DNA of 64,000 nucleotides from Lachnospiraceae bacterium. GTDB lineage: Bacteria; Bacillota; Clostridia; Lachnospirales; Lachnospiraceae. Positions 8,402 through 16,149 of this stretch are shown one piece after another. The DNA is taken from positions 1-64,000 of the forward strand of contig CAADTP010000023.1 in the NCBI GenBank assembly GCA_900751995.1, read 5' to 3'. Under the pieces are notes generated by a model, which did not search any database, was not told where the DNA came from, and saw nothing but the letters and a program-made list of their open reading frames with translations. Every line of letters begins with the position of its first letter. Within the stretch, counting starts at the first letter, position 1. The translations under genes were made by a program, and so were the position numbers.

Positions 8402-8998
8402 TTATAGTTCCACTCTTCCTTCCAGTGCCCGGAGAAGTGTCACCTCATCAATATACTCCAGATCACCGCCCACCGGAACTCCGCTGGCGATACGGCTTAC
8501 TTTGATCCCGGTCGGTTTGATCAGCTTACTGATGTACATAGCTGTCGTTTCGCCTTCAAGACTGGAATTGGTTGCCACAATAACTTCCTTTACATCCCCC
8601 TGAAGGCGCTTCATCAGTTCCTTCAGTTTGATATCATCCGGCCCGATCCCAAGCATCGGGGAAATCGCACCATGAAGTACATGATATACACCGTCAAATT
8701 TACCTGTTTTCTCATATGCTGCCAGATCCCTGGTATTCTCAACCACCATGATCGTGCTGTGATCCCTTTTGGGATTGGCGCAGATCGGACAAAGCTCCTG
8801 ATCTGTCAGCGTGTAACAGCACTTACAGTACTGAACATTCTGCCTTGCATCGGTAATGGAGGCGGTCAGCTGCTCCACCTGGTCCTTCGGCATATTCATG
8901 ATATGAAATGCAAGACGCTGGGCAGATTTGGCTCCGATCCCCGGAAGATGGGAAAGCTGCTCAATAAGTTTATTGATATGGCTGCTGTAATATTCCAT
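8402..8998 (-). CDS. recR: Recombination mediator protein RecR
   Basis: 198 residues of standard RecR layout: N-terminal helix-hairpin-helix (LPGIGAKSAQRLAFHI), a four-cysteine zinc motif (C-x2-C...C-x2-C, about residues 58-73), a Toprim domain (MVVENTRDLAAYEKTG) and the C-terminal GGDLEYIDEVTL block. With RecF and RecO it loads RecA at single-strand gaps. The start codon overlaps the stop codon of ybaB by one base, which indicates translational coupling, and dnaX lies upstream, the classic dnaX-ybaB-recR order. Confidence 0.97.
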   Translation of the reverse strand: MEYYSSHINKLIEQLSHLPGIGAKSAQRLAFHIMNMPKDQVEQLTASITDARQNVQYCKCCYTLTDQELCPICANPKRDHSTIMVVENTRDLAAYEKTGKFDGVYHVLHGAISPMLGIGPDDIKLKELMKRLQGDVKEVIVATNSSLEGETTAMYISKLIKPTGIKVSRIASGVPVGGDLEYIDEVTLLRALEGRVEL

Positions 8999-9354
8999 CA
9001 GAAAGGAAGACCTCCGCCAAGACCGCCAAGGCCACCTGTGAGTTTGGACATCACTGCTGCTGACTCGGACTCAACCTGACGGAGCGCCTCATTTGTTGCT
9101 GCCGCGATCATGTCCTCAAGCATCTCGATATCATCCGGATCTACCGCTTCCTCGGAAAGTGTGACCTTTGTTATTTCACGTTTACCGGAAACTGTAACGG
9201 AAACAGCTCCGCCGCCTACTGTTGCTGTAAACTCTTTTTCCTCAAGAGCTTTCTGGTTTTCTTCCATCTGACGCTGCATTTTCTGCGCCTGTTTCATAAG
9301 ATTATTCATGTTTCCCGGCATACCCATGCCAGGAAATCCACCTCTTTTTGCCAT
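8998..9354 (-). CDS. ybaB: YbaB/EbfC family nucleoid-associated protein
   Basis: 118 residues, small DNA-binding protein of the YbaB/EbfC family: MNNLMKQAQKMQRQMEENQK helix, the TATVGGGAVSVTVSG strand block and a Gly-rich end (GGLGGLGGGLPF). ATG 9354 follows a GGAGGAAAG ribosome site; an upstream in-frame start (9399) would run into dnaX and is not needed. The protein binds DNA as a dimer and is encoded between dnaX and recR in most bacteria. Confidence 0.95.
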   Translation of the reverse strand: MAKRGGFPGMGMPGNMNNLMKQAQKMQRQMEENQKALEEKEFTATVGGGAVSVTVSGKREITKVTLSEEAVDPDDIEMLEDMIAAATNEALRQVESESAAVMSKLTGGLGGLGGGLPF

Positions 9355-9385
9355 AATACTTTCCTCCTGTTTTTTGTTTACGGAT

Positions 9386-11008
9386 TTATGACTCCTCATC
9401 CGGGTCTTCTTCCACTACGATATCCATGTGGATATTCTCCCGAAGTGCATCGTCTACTGTGATCTGCGCGAGATTGGTGTGCTGATGTTTGTTGGCTACC
9501 AGCATATGTATCTCCACGCTTTTGCCTGTCCGGGCAGCAATAATGTCCTGAAGCTCTTTCTTCGCCTCCGGATTGTCTACATAATTCATCCCCAGAAAAT
9601 CCTGGAATTCCACATAAAGGATGGGATCTCCTGTTTCTCCGTTATACTTGGGGACTGCACGCTGCAGGGACTGCTTGAAAAGTCCGGTAGTCTGACCCAC
9701 GATGGCACGCCAGCCTGCCACGATCTTCTGAAGATCCTCAGGAGCTGCCTTCTGTGGTTTCTGCTGCTGTACCGTTGCTGTACCGGTCACTGCCGCCCCC
9801 GGTTCCCCGGCTCCACCGGCCTCGCTCTCCCGAACGATCACCTGCTGCACAGGCCGTTCCTCCATCTGCTTTTCCAGGACACGAAGCCTGTCAAGAACAG
9901 AGTCTAGATTTGTCTCCATGGCCGGTCTGCACAGCTTAATCAGTGCGATTTCCACCAATACACGCTTCTGGCTTGCAAAACGGATCTGATTGGACAGATC
10001 GGAAAAAATACGAATGTAACGCATCAGCGTCTCCACATCTGTCATCCCGCTCTCTTCCTTCAGAAGCTTCAGATTCTCAGAAGAAACATCAATGGCTTCC
10101 TCCGGATTTTCGGAAGTCTTCACAAGCAGAAGATTTCGCATATACCAGGTAAAATCTGATACAAACTGTCCCAGCTCCCGGCCGCCTGTGATCAGGTCCT
10201 CCAGCACATGGATGGAACCTGTCACATCGCCGGAAAGAACCTTTCGGAGAAGCCTGCTGAATACCTCTGTATCCACAGCTCCCAGAACATCCAGGACTTT
10301 ATCATAAGTAAGCACCTGTCCCAGATAAAAGGAAATACACTGATCCAGAAGACTCAGGGCATCTCGCATGGACCCGTCGCCTTTTTTTGCCACATAGCGT
10401 ACAGCCTTCTCCTCTGCTTCCACCCCTTCTGCTGTCAGAAGCTCGGAAAGTCTGGCAGCAATGGTATCAATGGATATCCGGTGAAAGTCATAGCGCTGAC
10501 ATCTGGACAGTATTGTGATCGGTATCTTGTGGGCCTCTGTAGTCGCCAGGATAAAAATAACATAAGAAGGCGGCTCCTCCAATGTTTTCAGAAGAGCATT
10601 AAATGCACCTGTTGAGAGCATATGCACCTCATCGATGATATAAACCTTGTATTTACCCTCTGTTGGACGATAAGCCACTTCCTCACGGATCTCACGGATG
10701 TTATCAACACCGTTGTTGGAGGCTGCATCGATCTCGATCACATTCATGGCAGTTCCCGCCTGAATGGCCTTGCACATGGCACATTCATTGCAGGGGCTGC
10801 CATTTACAGGATGTTCACAGTTTACTGCCTTCGCCAGGATCTTTGCAACCGTAGTTTTTCCGGTACCACGCGTTCCGCAGAACAGGTATGCGTGTCCGAT
10901 ACGGTTCGCCTTGATCTGGTTGGTCAGTGTTGTCACAATATGATCCTGTCCTTTTACATCGTCAAAATTGTCGGGACGAAATTTACGGTAAAGAGCAGTA
11001 TAACTCAT
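9386..11008 (-). CDS. dnaX: DNA polymerase III subunit gamma/tau
   Basis: 540 residues: AAA+ clamp-loader ATPase with Walker A (GTRGTGKTT, about 45-53), a four-cysteine zinc-binding insert (C-x8-C-x2-C-x2-C, about 64-79), Walker B (IIDEVHML) and sensor 1 region (LATTEAHKIPITILSRCQ), followed by the clamp-loader collar domain (GSMRDALSLLDQ) and a short C-terminal tau part with an acidic tail. It loads the sliding clamp at the replication fork. No obvious A-run slippage site for a gamma form was seen. Good ribosome site AAGGAGAG before the ATG. Confidence 0.97.
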   Translation of the reverse strand: MSYTALYRKFRPDNFDDVKGQDHIVTTLTNQIKANRIGHAYLFCGTRGTGKTTVAKILAKAVNCEHPVNGSPCNECAMCKAIQAGTAMNVIEIDAASNNGVDNIREIREEVAYRPTEGKYKVYIIDEVHMLSTGAFNALLKTLEEPPSYVIFILATTEAHKIPITILSRCQRYDFHRISIDTIAARLSELLTAEGVEAEEKAVRYVAKKGDGSMRDALSLLDQCISFYLGQVLTYDKVLDVLGAVDTEVFSRLLRKVLSGDVTGSIHVLEDLITGGRELGQFVSDFTWYMRNLLLVKTSENPEEAIDVSSENLKLLKEESGMTDVETLMRYIRIFSDLSNQIRFASQKRVLVEIALIKLCRPAMETNLDSVLDRLRVLEKQMEERPVQQVIVRESEAGGAGEPGAAVTGTATVQQQKPQKAAPEDLQKIVAGWRAIVGQTTGLFKQSLQRAVPKYNGETGDPILYVEFQDFLGMNYVDNPEAKKELQDIIAARTGKSVEIHMLVANKHQHTNLAQITVDDALRENIHMDIVVEEDPDEES

Positions 11009-11078
11009 AAAACTCTCCTTCTCTTCGCCACAGTCGCCGCGGAAAGACTCCCGCGGCGGCCAGATGACTCATAATTCA

Positions 11079-12161
11079 TTAATCGCCAAAACTGATTCCG
11101 ATCTGTTTGGCTGCTTTTACAAGCTGATCCTTTGGAGATACCATCTTCAGCTTGCCTGCGCATTCAGCAAGAGGAACCCTCTTGATCTTGCCGTTGATGA
11201 CACCGATCATAACACCGTATTCCTCATCCATGATCGCCTGCGCTGCACCGGCACCGATCCTTGTGGAAAGAACGCGGTCATATGCACATGGCTCTCCGCC
11301 TCGCTGCATATGTCCCGGAACTGTGATACGTACCTCACTTCCGGTCACCTGCTGGATCTGGTCTGCGATCTCATAGGATACAGACGGATATTTCTTCGCT
11401 CTTTCCGCAAGCTTTTCTTTGTATTTTTTCTTCGGAAGCTCTGCATCTTCTTTTGAGATAGCTCCCTCAGCTACTGCAAGAATGGTAAAACGCTTGCCTG
11501 CCTTGTTACGCTTCTGGATGGCTTCTACAACCTTATTGATATCGTATGGGATCTCCGGGATCAGGATCACATCTGCTCCGCCTGCAACACCGGCATTCAG
11601 TGTAAGGCTTCCGACCTTATGTCCCATGATCTCAACAATAAATACACGTCCATGAGATGCAGCTGTTGTATGGATGCAGTCAATGGCATTTGTTGCGATC
11701 TCCAGAGCGCTCTGGAAGCCAAAGGTCATATCTGTACCCCAGATATCATTATCAATGGTCTTCGGAAGATGGATGATATTCAGGCCTTCCTCGCGGAGAA
11801 GATTGGCGGTTTTCTGCGTTCCGTTTCCGCCGAGGATCACAAGACAGTCAAGACAGAGCTTATAGTAAGTCTGTTTCATGGCCTCAACCTTATCCAGTCC
11901 CTTCTCATCCGGAACCCGCATCAGTTTGAATGGCTGTCTGGATGTTCCGAGAATAGTTCCGCCCTGAGTCAGGATTCCGGAAAAGTCCCTGGCTGTAAGC
12001 ATACGGTATTTCCCGTAGATCAGTCCCTTATATCCGTCATCAAATCCATAAACCTCAAGGTTCTCAACGCTGTTGCTCAGACCCTTTACAACGCCTCTCA
12101 TGGTTGCGTTCAGTGCCTGACAGTCACCACCGCTTGTCAGCAGACCGATTCTTTTAATCAT
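11079..12161 (-). CDS. pfkA: 6-phosphofructokinase with mixed ATP/PPi donor signature
   Basis: About 360 residues of the phosphofructokinase fold: TSGGDCQALNATMRG at the N-terminus, GGNGTQK at 111-117, and PKTIDNDIWGTD at 133-144 with the catalytic aspartates. In classical ATP enzymes the equivalent positions are Gly (GGDGS) and Gly (PGTIDND); PPi enzymes have Asp (GGDD) and Lys (PKTIDND). This protein has Gly at the first place and Lys at the second, the combination also known from trypanosomal ATP-dependent enzymes, so ATP use is the more likely guess. ATG 12161 follows GGAGG; the longer frame to 12194 lacks a site. Own promoter upstream. Confidence 0.9.
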   Translation of the reverse strand: MIKRIGLLTSGGDCQALNATMRGVVKGLSNSVENLEVYGFDDGYKGLIYGKYRMLTARDFSGILTQGGTILGTSRQPFKLMRVPDEKGLDKVEAMKQTYYKLCLDCLVILGGNGTQKTANLLREEGLNIIHLPKTIDNDIWGTDMTFGFQSALEIATNAIDCIHTTAASHGRVFIVEIMGHKVGSLTLNAGVAGGADVILIPEIPYDINKVVEAIQKRNKAGKRFTILAVAEGAISKEDAELPKKKYKEKLAERAKKYPSVSYEIADQIQQVTGSEVRITVPGHMQRGGEPCAYDRVLSTRIGAGAAQAIMDEEYGVMIGVINGKIKRVPLAECAGKLKMVSPKDQLVKAAKQIGISFGD

Positions 12162-12299
12162 AGCGTCCTCCATTCTGTGCCCTCTTATGTGCACATTTTA
12201 TTTGTTGCTGTCTGCATATAAGACAGATATTCCACCTGACGTATTTCTGCAGAACAACTACTGTATCCTCTCTTTTCACAGAGTTTTACACAGTATAAT

Positions 12300-12328
12300 A
12301 TTATAAAGCATTTTCAGGCAGTGTACAA
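12300..12328 (-). promoter_or_regulatory. Promoter of the phosphofructokinase gene
   Basis: Minus-strand TTGTAC (12323-12328), 17-bp spacer, TATAAT (12300-12305). It leaves a leader of about 130 bases before ATG 12161. Confidence 0.7.
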
Positions 12329-12363
12329 TAGCCAAAAAAGCACGAAAACAGCGAGTGTATTGA

Positions 12364-12392
12364 TTGACTTTACCTGTATCACATCGTAAAAT
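12364..12392 (+). promoter_or_regulatory. Promoter of the secreted-protein gene
   Basis: TTGACT (12364-12369), 17-bp spacer, TAAAAT (12387-12392), about 60 bp before the ATG at 12452. It is back to back with the phosphofructokinase promoter. Confidence 0.7.
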
Positions 12393-12451
12393 AAAATTAT
12401 CAGTAACTTTCGTATGTTTACAGAAAATTTTCATCTAGAAAGGAGAGTCCT

Positions 12452-13213
12452 ATGAAAAAATTCCTCAAAAAGCTATCCTGCGCTTTATTAGCCGCAGCCA
12501 TGGTATGCGCCATGACTCCTCTCGCCGCCAGTGCAGCGATCAATTATTCCAAAACCCGGATCGTTTATATGCCCACATCCGGAAAGGACCTGGGATACGA
12601 TGAGATCTCGATCAGCAATATTCCTGCTAAACAGAGCATTCTCAAATCCAATGTTAAAGTAGTCAGCGGAGGATCTGTGATCGCACTGGACTCCTTCGGT
12701 TCCAGCAGCTTCAAAAGTACCACGGAGGCTTTCCGCAAGGGTGCAAAACCGTACACGCACTCCGATCGTTTCTACAATATCGGTTTTGCCGTTAAAAAGC
12801 CCGGAACCGGAAAGATTTCCTTCAAGGTCGGAAACAAAACCTATACTTCCACCATCAAGGTGCTTCGTTATGTCAACCCGTTGAAATCCGTCTCCATCAC
12901 AGGTGTAAAAGGCAACCTTGCCGCAAAATTCAAAAGCTCCGGCCATAACGCCTTTCGTTACGCCAACAAGACACAGAAGAATGCTGTCATGAAATGCACC
13001 GCTGCAAATGGCTGGAAGATCACAGGCGTTTCTTTCAACAACAACCGGACCCATACACAGTATAGTACCAATTACAACGCCCCTAACAGCGGGGCTTCTT
13101 CTTCCACGCTCCGTATCGGAAACCTTTCCGCGAAACAGTCCGCCTATATCAGCTTCACCCTTCGCAACACCAAAAACGGGGCGGTACAGTACTGTACACT
13201 TAATATGAACTGA
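12452..13213 (+). CDS. Secreted protein of unknown function
   Basis: 253 residues with a clear signal peptide (lysine-rich start, hydrophobic core 12-27, likely cleavage after LAASA at about 28). The mature part is rich in Ser, Asn, Lys and beta-branched residues and reads as two beta-sandwich-like halves (to about 143 and from KSVSITGVKGNLAAKF onward), similar in style to Ig-like surface modules, but no named domain can be assigned. No anchor (LPXTG, LysM or SH3) is present, so it is probably released. Ribosome site AGAAAGGAGAG before the ATG. It has its own promoter and is monocistronic. Confidence 0.75.
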   Translation: MKKFLKKLSCALLAAAMVCAMTPLAASAAINYSKTRIVYMPTSGKDLGYDEISISNIPAKQSILKSNVKVVSGGSVIALDSFGSSSFKSTTEAFRKGAKPYTHSDRFYNIGFAVKKPGTGKISFKVGNKTYTSTIKVLRYVNPLKSVSITGVKGNLAAKFKSSGHNAFRYANKTQKNAVMKCTAANGWKITGVSFNNNRTHTQYSTNYNAPNSGASSSTLRIGNLSAKQSAYISFTLRNTKNGAVQYCTLNMN

Positions 13214-13231
13214 TTTATTTCGGTCTGTACC

Positions 13232-13260
13232 TTGACAAATCTGGTTTCAGAGTCTATAAT
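13232..13260 (+). promoter_or_regulatory. Promoter of the SRP RNA
   Basis: Consensus TTGACA (13232-13237), 17-bp spacer and consensus TATAAT (13255-13260), placing the transcription start at about 13267, exactly where the RNA's terminal helix begins. Confidence 0.9.
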
Positions 13261-13266
13261 TAAATT

Positions 13267-13527
13267 CCGCGCAGCCGGGGAGATAGCGGTGCCCTGTACC
13301 TGCAATCCGCTACAGCAGGGGTGATGCCAATCTGAGGCTTGTATCTTGCAGAGCAGCCCTTTATAAGTGGCGTTGACGTCTGGGTCTTACGCAACAGGAA
13401 TCTGTGAACCGTGTCAGGGCAGGAATGCAGCAGCACTAAGCAGAAGCTCTTGTGTGCCGTGAGGGTGCCTGGGCTGAGTTAACTGTAAAGGTAACGTCTG
13501 TGAGACCATTCCGAGGTGCGGCGCGCG
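13267..13527 (+). ncRNA. ffs: Signal recognition particle RNA, large (Alu-containing) form
   Basis: About 261 nt. The 5' part has the Alu domain signature of Firmicute SRP RNA (GGTGCCCTGTA, TGCAATCCGCTA, AGCAGGGG). The S domain has the helix 8 core: GTCAGG-GCA-GGAA-TGC-AGCAGCA with the GGAA tetraloop that binds Ffh. The ends (CCGCGC and GCGCGCG region) can pair. It works with Ffh in co-translational membrane targeting. It lies between dnaX/pfk and tadA; in Bacillus the SRP RNA gene lies between tadA and dnaX on the same strand, here it is on the opposite strand to both. Confidence 0.95.
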
Positions 13528-13567
13528 TAAAAAAGGTTATAATATATGATCTCTATATAAACAGCAT

Positions 13568-13611
13568 TCCCGCCGGGTCTGTCATTTATGACTGATCCGG
13601 CGGGATTTTTT
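13568..13611 (+). terminator. Terminator after the SRP RNA
   Basis: TCCCGCCGG pairs with CCGGCGGGA (13568-13576 with 13597-13605), followed by TTTTTT. It also lies at the 3' end of the convergent yqeY gene, but the T run is only on the plus side. Confidence 0.85.
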
Positions 13612-13622
13612 GTACTATTATT

Positions 13623-14060
13623 TTATTTACAATATCCGGCAACTACCTGATTGATCAGCTTGCCGTCTGCCTTTCCCTTCAGATCTCCCATAACTGCCTT
13701 CATGATCTGGCCTTTATTTCCTGTTGCCAGAACATCTGCAAATTTCTCCTCGATATAAGCCTTGATCTCTGCTTCATCCATCTGCTTCGGAGCATATTTC
13801 GCAATGATATCATATCTTGCCTGATACTCCTCTTTCAGATCTGTACGTTCTGCAGGGCAGGTGTCGATCTGCTCTTTTGCTGTTTTCAGCTCTTTCAGGA
13901 TAACTTTGTCTACAAGCTCTCCTTTGATGTCATCACGGCATCCCTCATCAATGGCAGCTTTTTTTACTGCTGCGATCAGTGCGGAAACTGCTTCCTTTGT
14001 TACCTTATCTTTGGCCTTCATTGCTGCTACCATGTCTTTTCTTAAAGCTTCAAGTTCCAT
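13623..14060 (-). CDS. yqeY: GatB/YqeY domain protein
   Basis: About 145 residues, full-length YqeY: N-terminal helical domain (MVAAMKAKDKVTKEAVSAL) and a C-terminal domain similar to the tRNA-binding tail of GatB (KQMDEAEIKAYIEEKF, GQIMKAVMGDLKGKADG). ATG 14060 is preceded by GGAGG at 8 bases; the frame can be extended to 14147 but without a ribosome site. The family is thought to bind tRNA; its precise role in cells is not established. Confidence 0.92.
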   Translation of the reverse strand: MELEALRKDMVAAMKAKDKVTKEAVSALIAAVKKAAIDEGCRDDIKGELVDKVILKELKTAKEQIDTCPAERTDLKEEYQARYDIIAKYAPKQMDEAEIKAYIEEKFADVLATGNKGQIMKAVMGDLKGKADGKLINQVVAGYCK

Positions 14061-14182
14061 TTTTTGTTCCTCCATTTTCTGTCGTTCCTGTATCAACGAC
14101 TTTCGTTTGACCTGAATGGATTTTCTGTCTGTAATAGTGAAATCCATTTATGATTTTATTTTGATATTTTCACAGGATTCTG

Positions 14183-14743
14183 TCAAGAGTAAATCTCCCG
14201 GGATTTTTCGTTCTGTTCCGCTCTCTCTGACTGTGTCTGCCCGGCAAGGCGCTCTGCTTCCTGCTTCTTCAGGATTTTTGCCTGCTTCTTTTTCTCCCGC
14301 AGTTCCCTGAAAAATGTGGAAAGCATTTCGGAGCATTCCTCTTCCAATACCCCTTCTGTGATCTTTACCTGATGATTAAAGCCTTCGATCTGAAGAAGAT
14401 TCATCACAGATCCGGCACAGCCTGCTTTCGGGTTCATACAGCCGATCACCACCTCATCGATTCTGGACTGTACCAGTGCACCGGAACACATCTGACAAGG
14501 CTCCAGCGTTACATACATGGTGCATCCCTCCAGACGCCAGTCTCCCAGCTTTTTACTTGCCTTTCGGATAGCATTAAGCTCTGCATGAGATAAGGTATTT
14601 TTATCTGTATTGCGGCGATTGTAGCCTCTGGCTATGATCTTTCCCTCATGCACGATCACGCAGCCGATCGGCACTTCCTCCAATGCACGGGCCTTTTTTG
14701 CCTGGCGGATCGCCTCTTTCATAAAACGTTCCTGATCTGTCAC
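14183..14743 (-). CDS. tadA: tRNA-specific adenosine deaminase
   Basis: 186 residues of the cytidine/deoxycytidylate deaminase fold. The zinc site is His53-Ala-Glu55 and Pro82-Cys83-x2-Cys86. It converts A34 of tRNA-Arg(ACG) to inosine in the wobble position. The last 30 residues are a charged Lys/Glu/Gln tail (ILKKQEAERLAGQTQSER) beyond the normal domain end. Its neighbours SRP RNA and dnaX keep the tadA-scr-dnaX association of Firmicutes. Confidence 0.96.
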   Translation of the reverse strand: MTDQERFMKEAIRQAKKARALEEVPIGCVIVHEGKIIARGYNRRNTDKNTLSHAELNAIRKASKKLGDWRLEGCTMYVTLEPCQMCSGALVQSRIDEVVIGCMNPKAGCAGSVMNLLQIEGFNHQVKITEGVLEEECSEMLSTFFRELREKKKQAKILKKQEAERLAGQTQSERAEQNEKSREIYS

Positions 14744-14898
14744 GTTTTTACTCCTCCTGTAACTTCACATTCCGGAAAAAGCTCCGGAATTCTATCTGTT
14801 CATACTAAGACTGCTCTCAGCCTTCTGTCCGTTCGATTATAACTTTTCAAATATTCCATGTCAATCTGCTGCAAAACAGATATTCGCACACAGCCAAA

Positions 14899-14936
14899 AA
14901 CGCCACAGAAATTTCCACACTAATTTCTGCAGCGTT
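14899..14936. terminator. Hairpin terminator, works on either strand
   Basis: AACGCCACAGAAAT pairs with ATTTCTGCAGCGTT with a two-base internal loop. T runs flank it on both sides (plus: TTTTCTTATT; minus: TTTTTGG). Together with the next hairpin it fills the 14,744-15,046 gap, which otherwise holds only the upstream region of tadA. Confidence 0.6.
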
Positions 14937-14957
14937 TTCTTATTGTATGACAGAAAA

Positions 14958-14998
14958 ACGCAGACAACGGAAGCTCTCGAGAACTCCATTGTCTGCGT
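14958..14998 (-). terminator. Terminator after the GH1 remnant
   Basis: ACGCAGACAA pairs with TTGTCTGCGT, with a second short pairing inside. The minus strand continues with TTTTTCTG. It follows the stop codon of the beta-glucosidase remnant by about 50 bp and is probably the original terminator of that gene. Confidence 0.75.
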
Positions 14999-15046
14999 CA
15001 ATGAATGCATTATATCTGCTTTTTTCCGGAAAGTCAAGCAGCCAGA

Positions 15047-15235
15047 TTATTTGTGAAGTGACTCACCATTGGTAGCGATCACATCTTTATACCAATAGAA
15101 GGATTTTTTCTTATAACGGTTCCGTGTACCTGTTCCGTCGTCGTTGCGGTCCACGTAGATGTAGCCGTAACGTTTTTTCAGCTCTGCTGTAGATGCACTG
15201 ACAAGGTCAATGCAGCCCCAGGAGGTGTAGCCCAT
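15047..15235 (-). pseudogene. C-terminal remnant of a GH1 6-phospho-beta-glucosidase
   Basis: 62 residues that match the extreme C-terminus of family GH1 6-phospho-beta-glucosidases: GYTSWGCIDLVSASTAELKK, then RYGYIYVDRNDDGTGT and KKKSFYWYKDVIATNGE. A full enzyme has about 470-490 residues, so both catalytic glutamates are absent. An in-frame TAA lies immediately upstream of the first Met and no further homologous sequence is visible. The reading frame of the tail is intact and its terminator remains, which points to a fairly recent deletion of the 5' part. Confidence 0.88.
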
Positions 15236-15398
15236 AAATTATATGTTTTTTTCTTCCATGAGCAAGTCCCCATCTCTGCTTACTGCTTTTCGCAACTCCG
15301 CAGGAAACTTACTTGCTTCGGTTAAAAAGGCTTGCAGCTTTTTTCGGGGGAGAGTATGCTTGTAGTATCATAAATAAGAGAAACAAGGGGATTTTCCT

Positions 15399-16094
15399 AT
15401 GAAAATATGTGGATTTAACAAAACAACCCTGCTGGATTATCCGGGAAGGGTAGCCTGTACCATATTCTTAGGCGGCTGCAACTTCCGCTGCCCATTCTGC
15501 CAGAATGGAGCTCTTGTCGTGGAGCCTGACACCCAGCCTGAATATTCCCAGGAGGAAATCCTGGCTTTTCTAAAAAAAAGAAAGGGGATTCTCGATGGCG
15601 TCTGTATTTCCGGCGGTGAACCCACACTTGCACCGGAGCTGCCGGAATTTCTCAGCAGGATCAGGGAGCTGGGCTATGATGTGAAGCTCGATACCAACGG
15701 TTCCCGCCCCTCCGTGGTAAAAAATCTCGCAGCAGCTGACCTGATCAACAAGGTTGCCATGGATATCAAGGCCTGTCCTTCCAACTATCATGTGCTTACC
15801 GGTGTACATGCTGATCTGAATGGGATCCGGGAAACTGCCGGATGGCTGCTGGACGGACACCTTGATTATGAATTTCGTACAACAGTTGTGAGGGAACTTC
15901 ATTCCGAAAAAGATTTTCAGGAGATCAGCCGGTGGTTAAGCGGCGCAAAAGCTTATTATCTCCAGGCTTACCGGGATTCCGACGGAGTTCTGATACCGGG
16001 ATTCTCTGCCTGCTCCGAGGAAGAAATGAAAAACTACCGGGATATCCTGTCTCAGACGATCCCGGTAGTAGAAATTCGTGGTATGGAGCTGTGA
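15399..16094 (+). CDS. Radical SAM activating enzyme, NrdG2 type
   Basis: 231 residues. The radical SAM cysteines are Cys27-x3-Cys31-x2-Cys34 (GGCNFRCPFCQNG), followed by GVCISGGEPT and the NRDG/PFL-activase-like KLDTNGSRP and AMDIKACP blocks. The family (anaerobic ribonucleoside-triphosphate reductase activating protein, the long NrdG2 form) makes the glycyl radical on class III ribonucleotide reductase. No nrdD is in the window, so the target is unproven; another glycyl radical enzyme is possible. ATG 15399 follows an AAGGGG site. Confidence 0.85.
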   Translation: MKICGFNKTTLLDYPGRVACTIFLGGCNFRCPFCQNGALVVEPDTQPEYSQEEILAFLKKRKGILDGVCISGGEPTLAPELPEFLSRIRELGYDVKLDTNGSRPSVVKNLAAADLINKVAMDIKACPSNYHVLTGVHADLNGIRETAGWLLDGHLDYEFRTTVVRELHSEKDFQEISRWLSGAKAYYLQAYRDSDGVLIPGFSACSEEEMKNYRDILSQTIPVVEIRGMEL

Positions 16095-16149
16095 TCTGCG
16101 GATTTGCAAAACTGTTTGATTATCTGCATGGATGCCAAAATTTTTCTGA

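Noticed and set aside
13008..13208. Plus-strand 66-residue frame within the secreted protein gene
   Set aside because: Different frame of a well-supported gene; no ribosome site.
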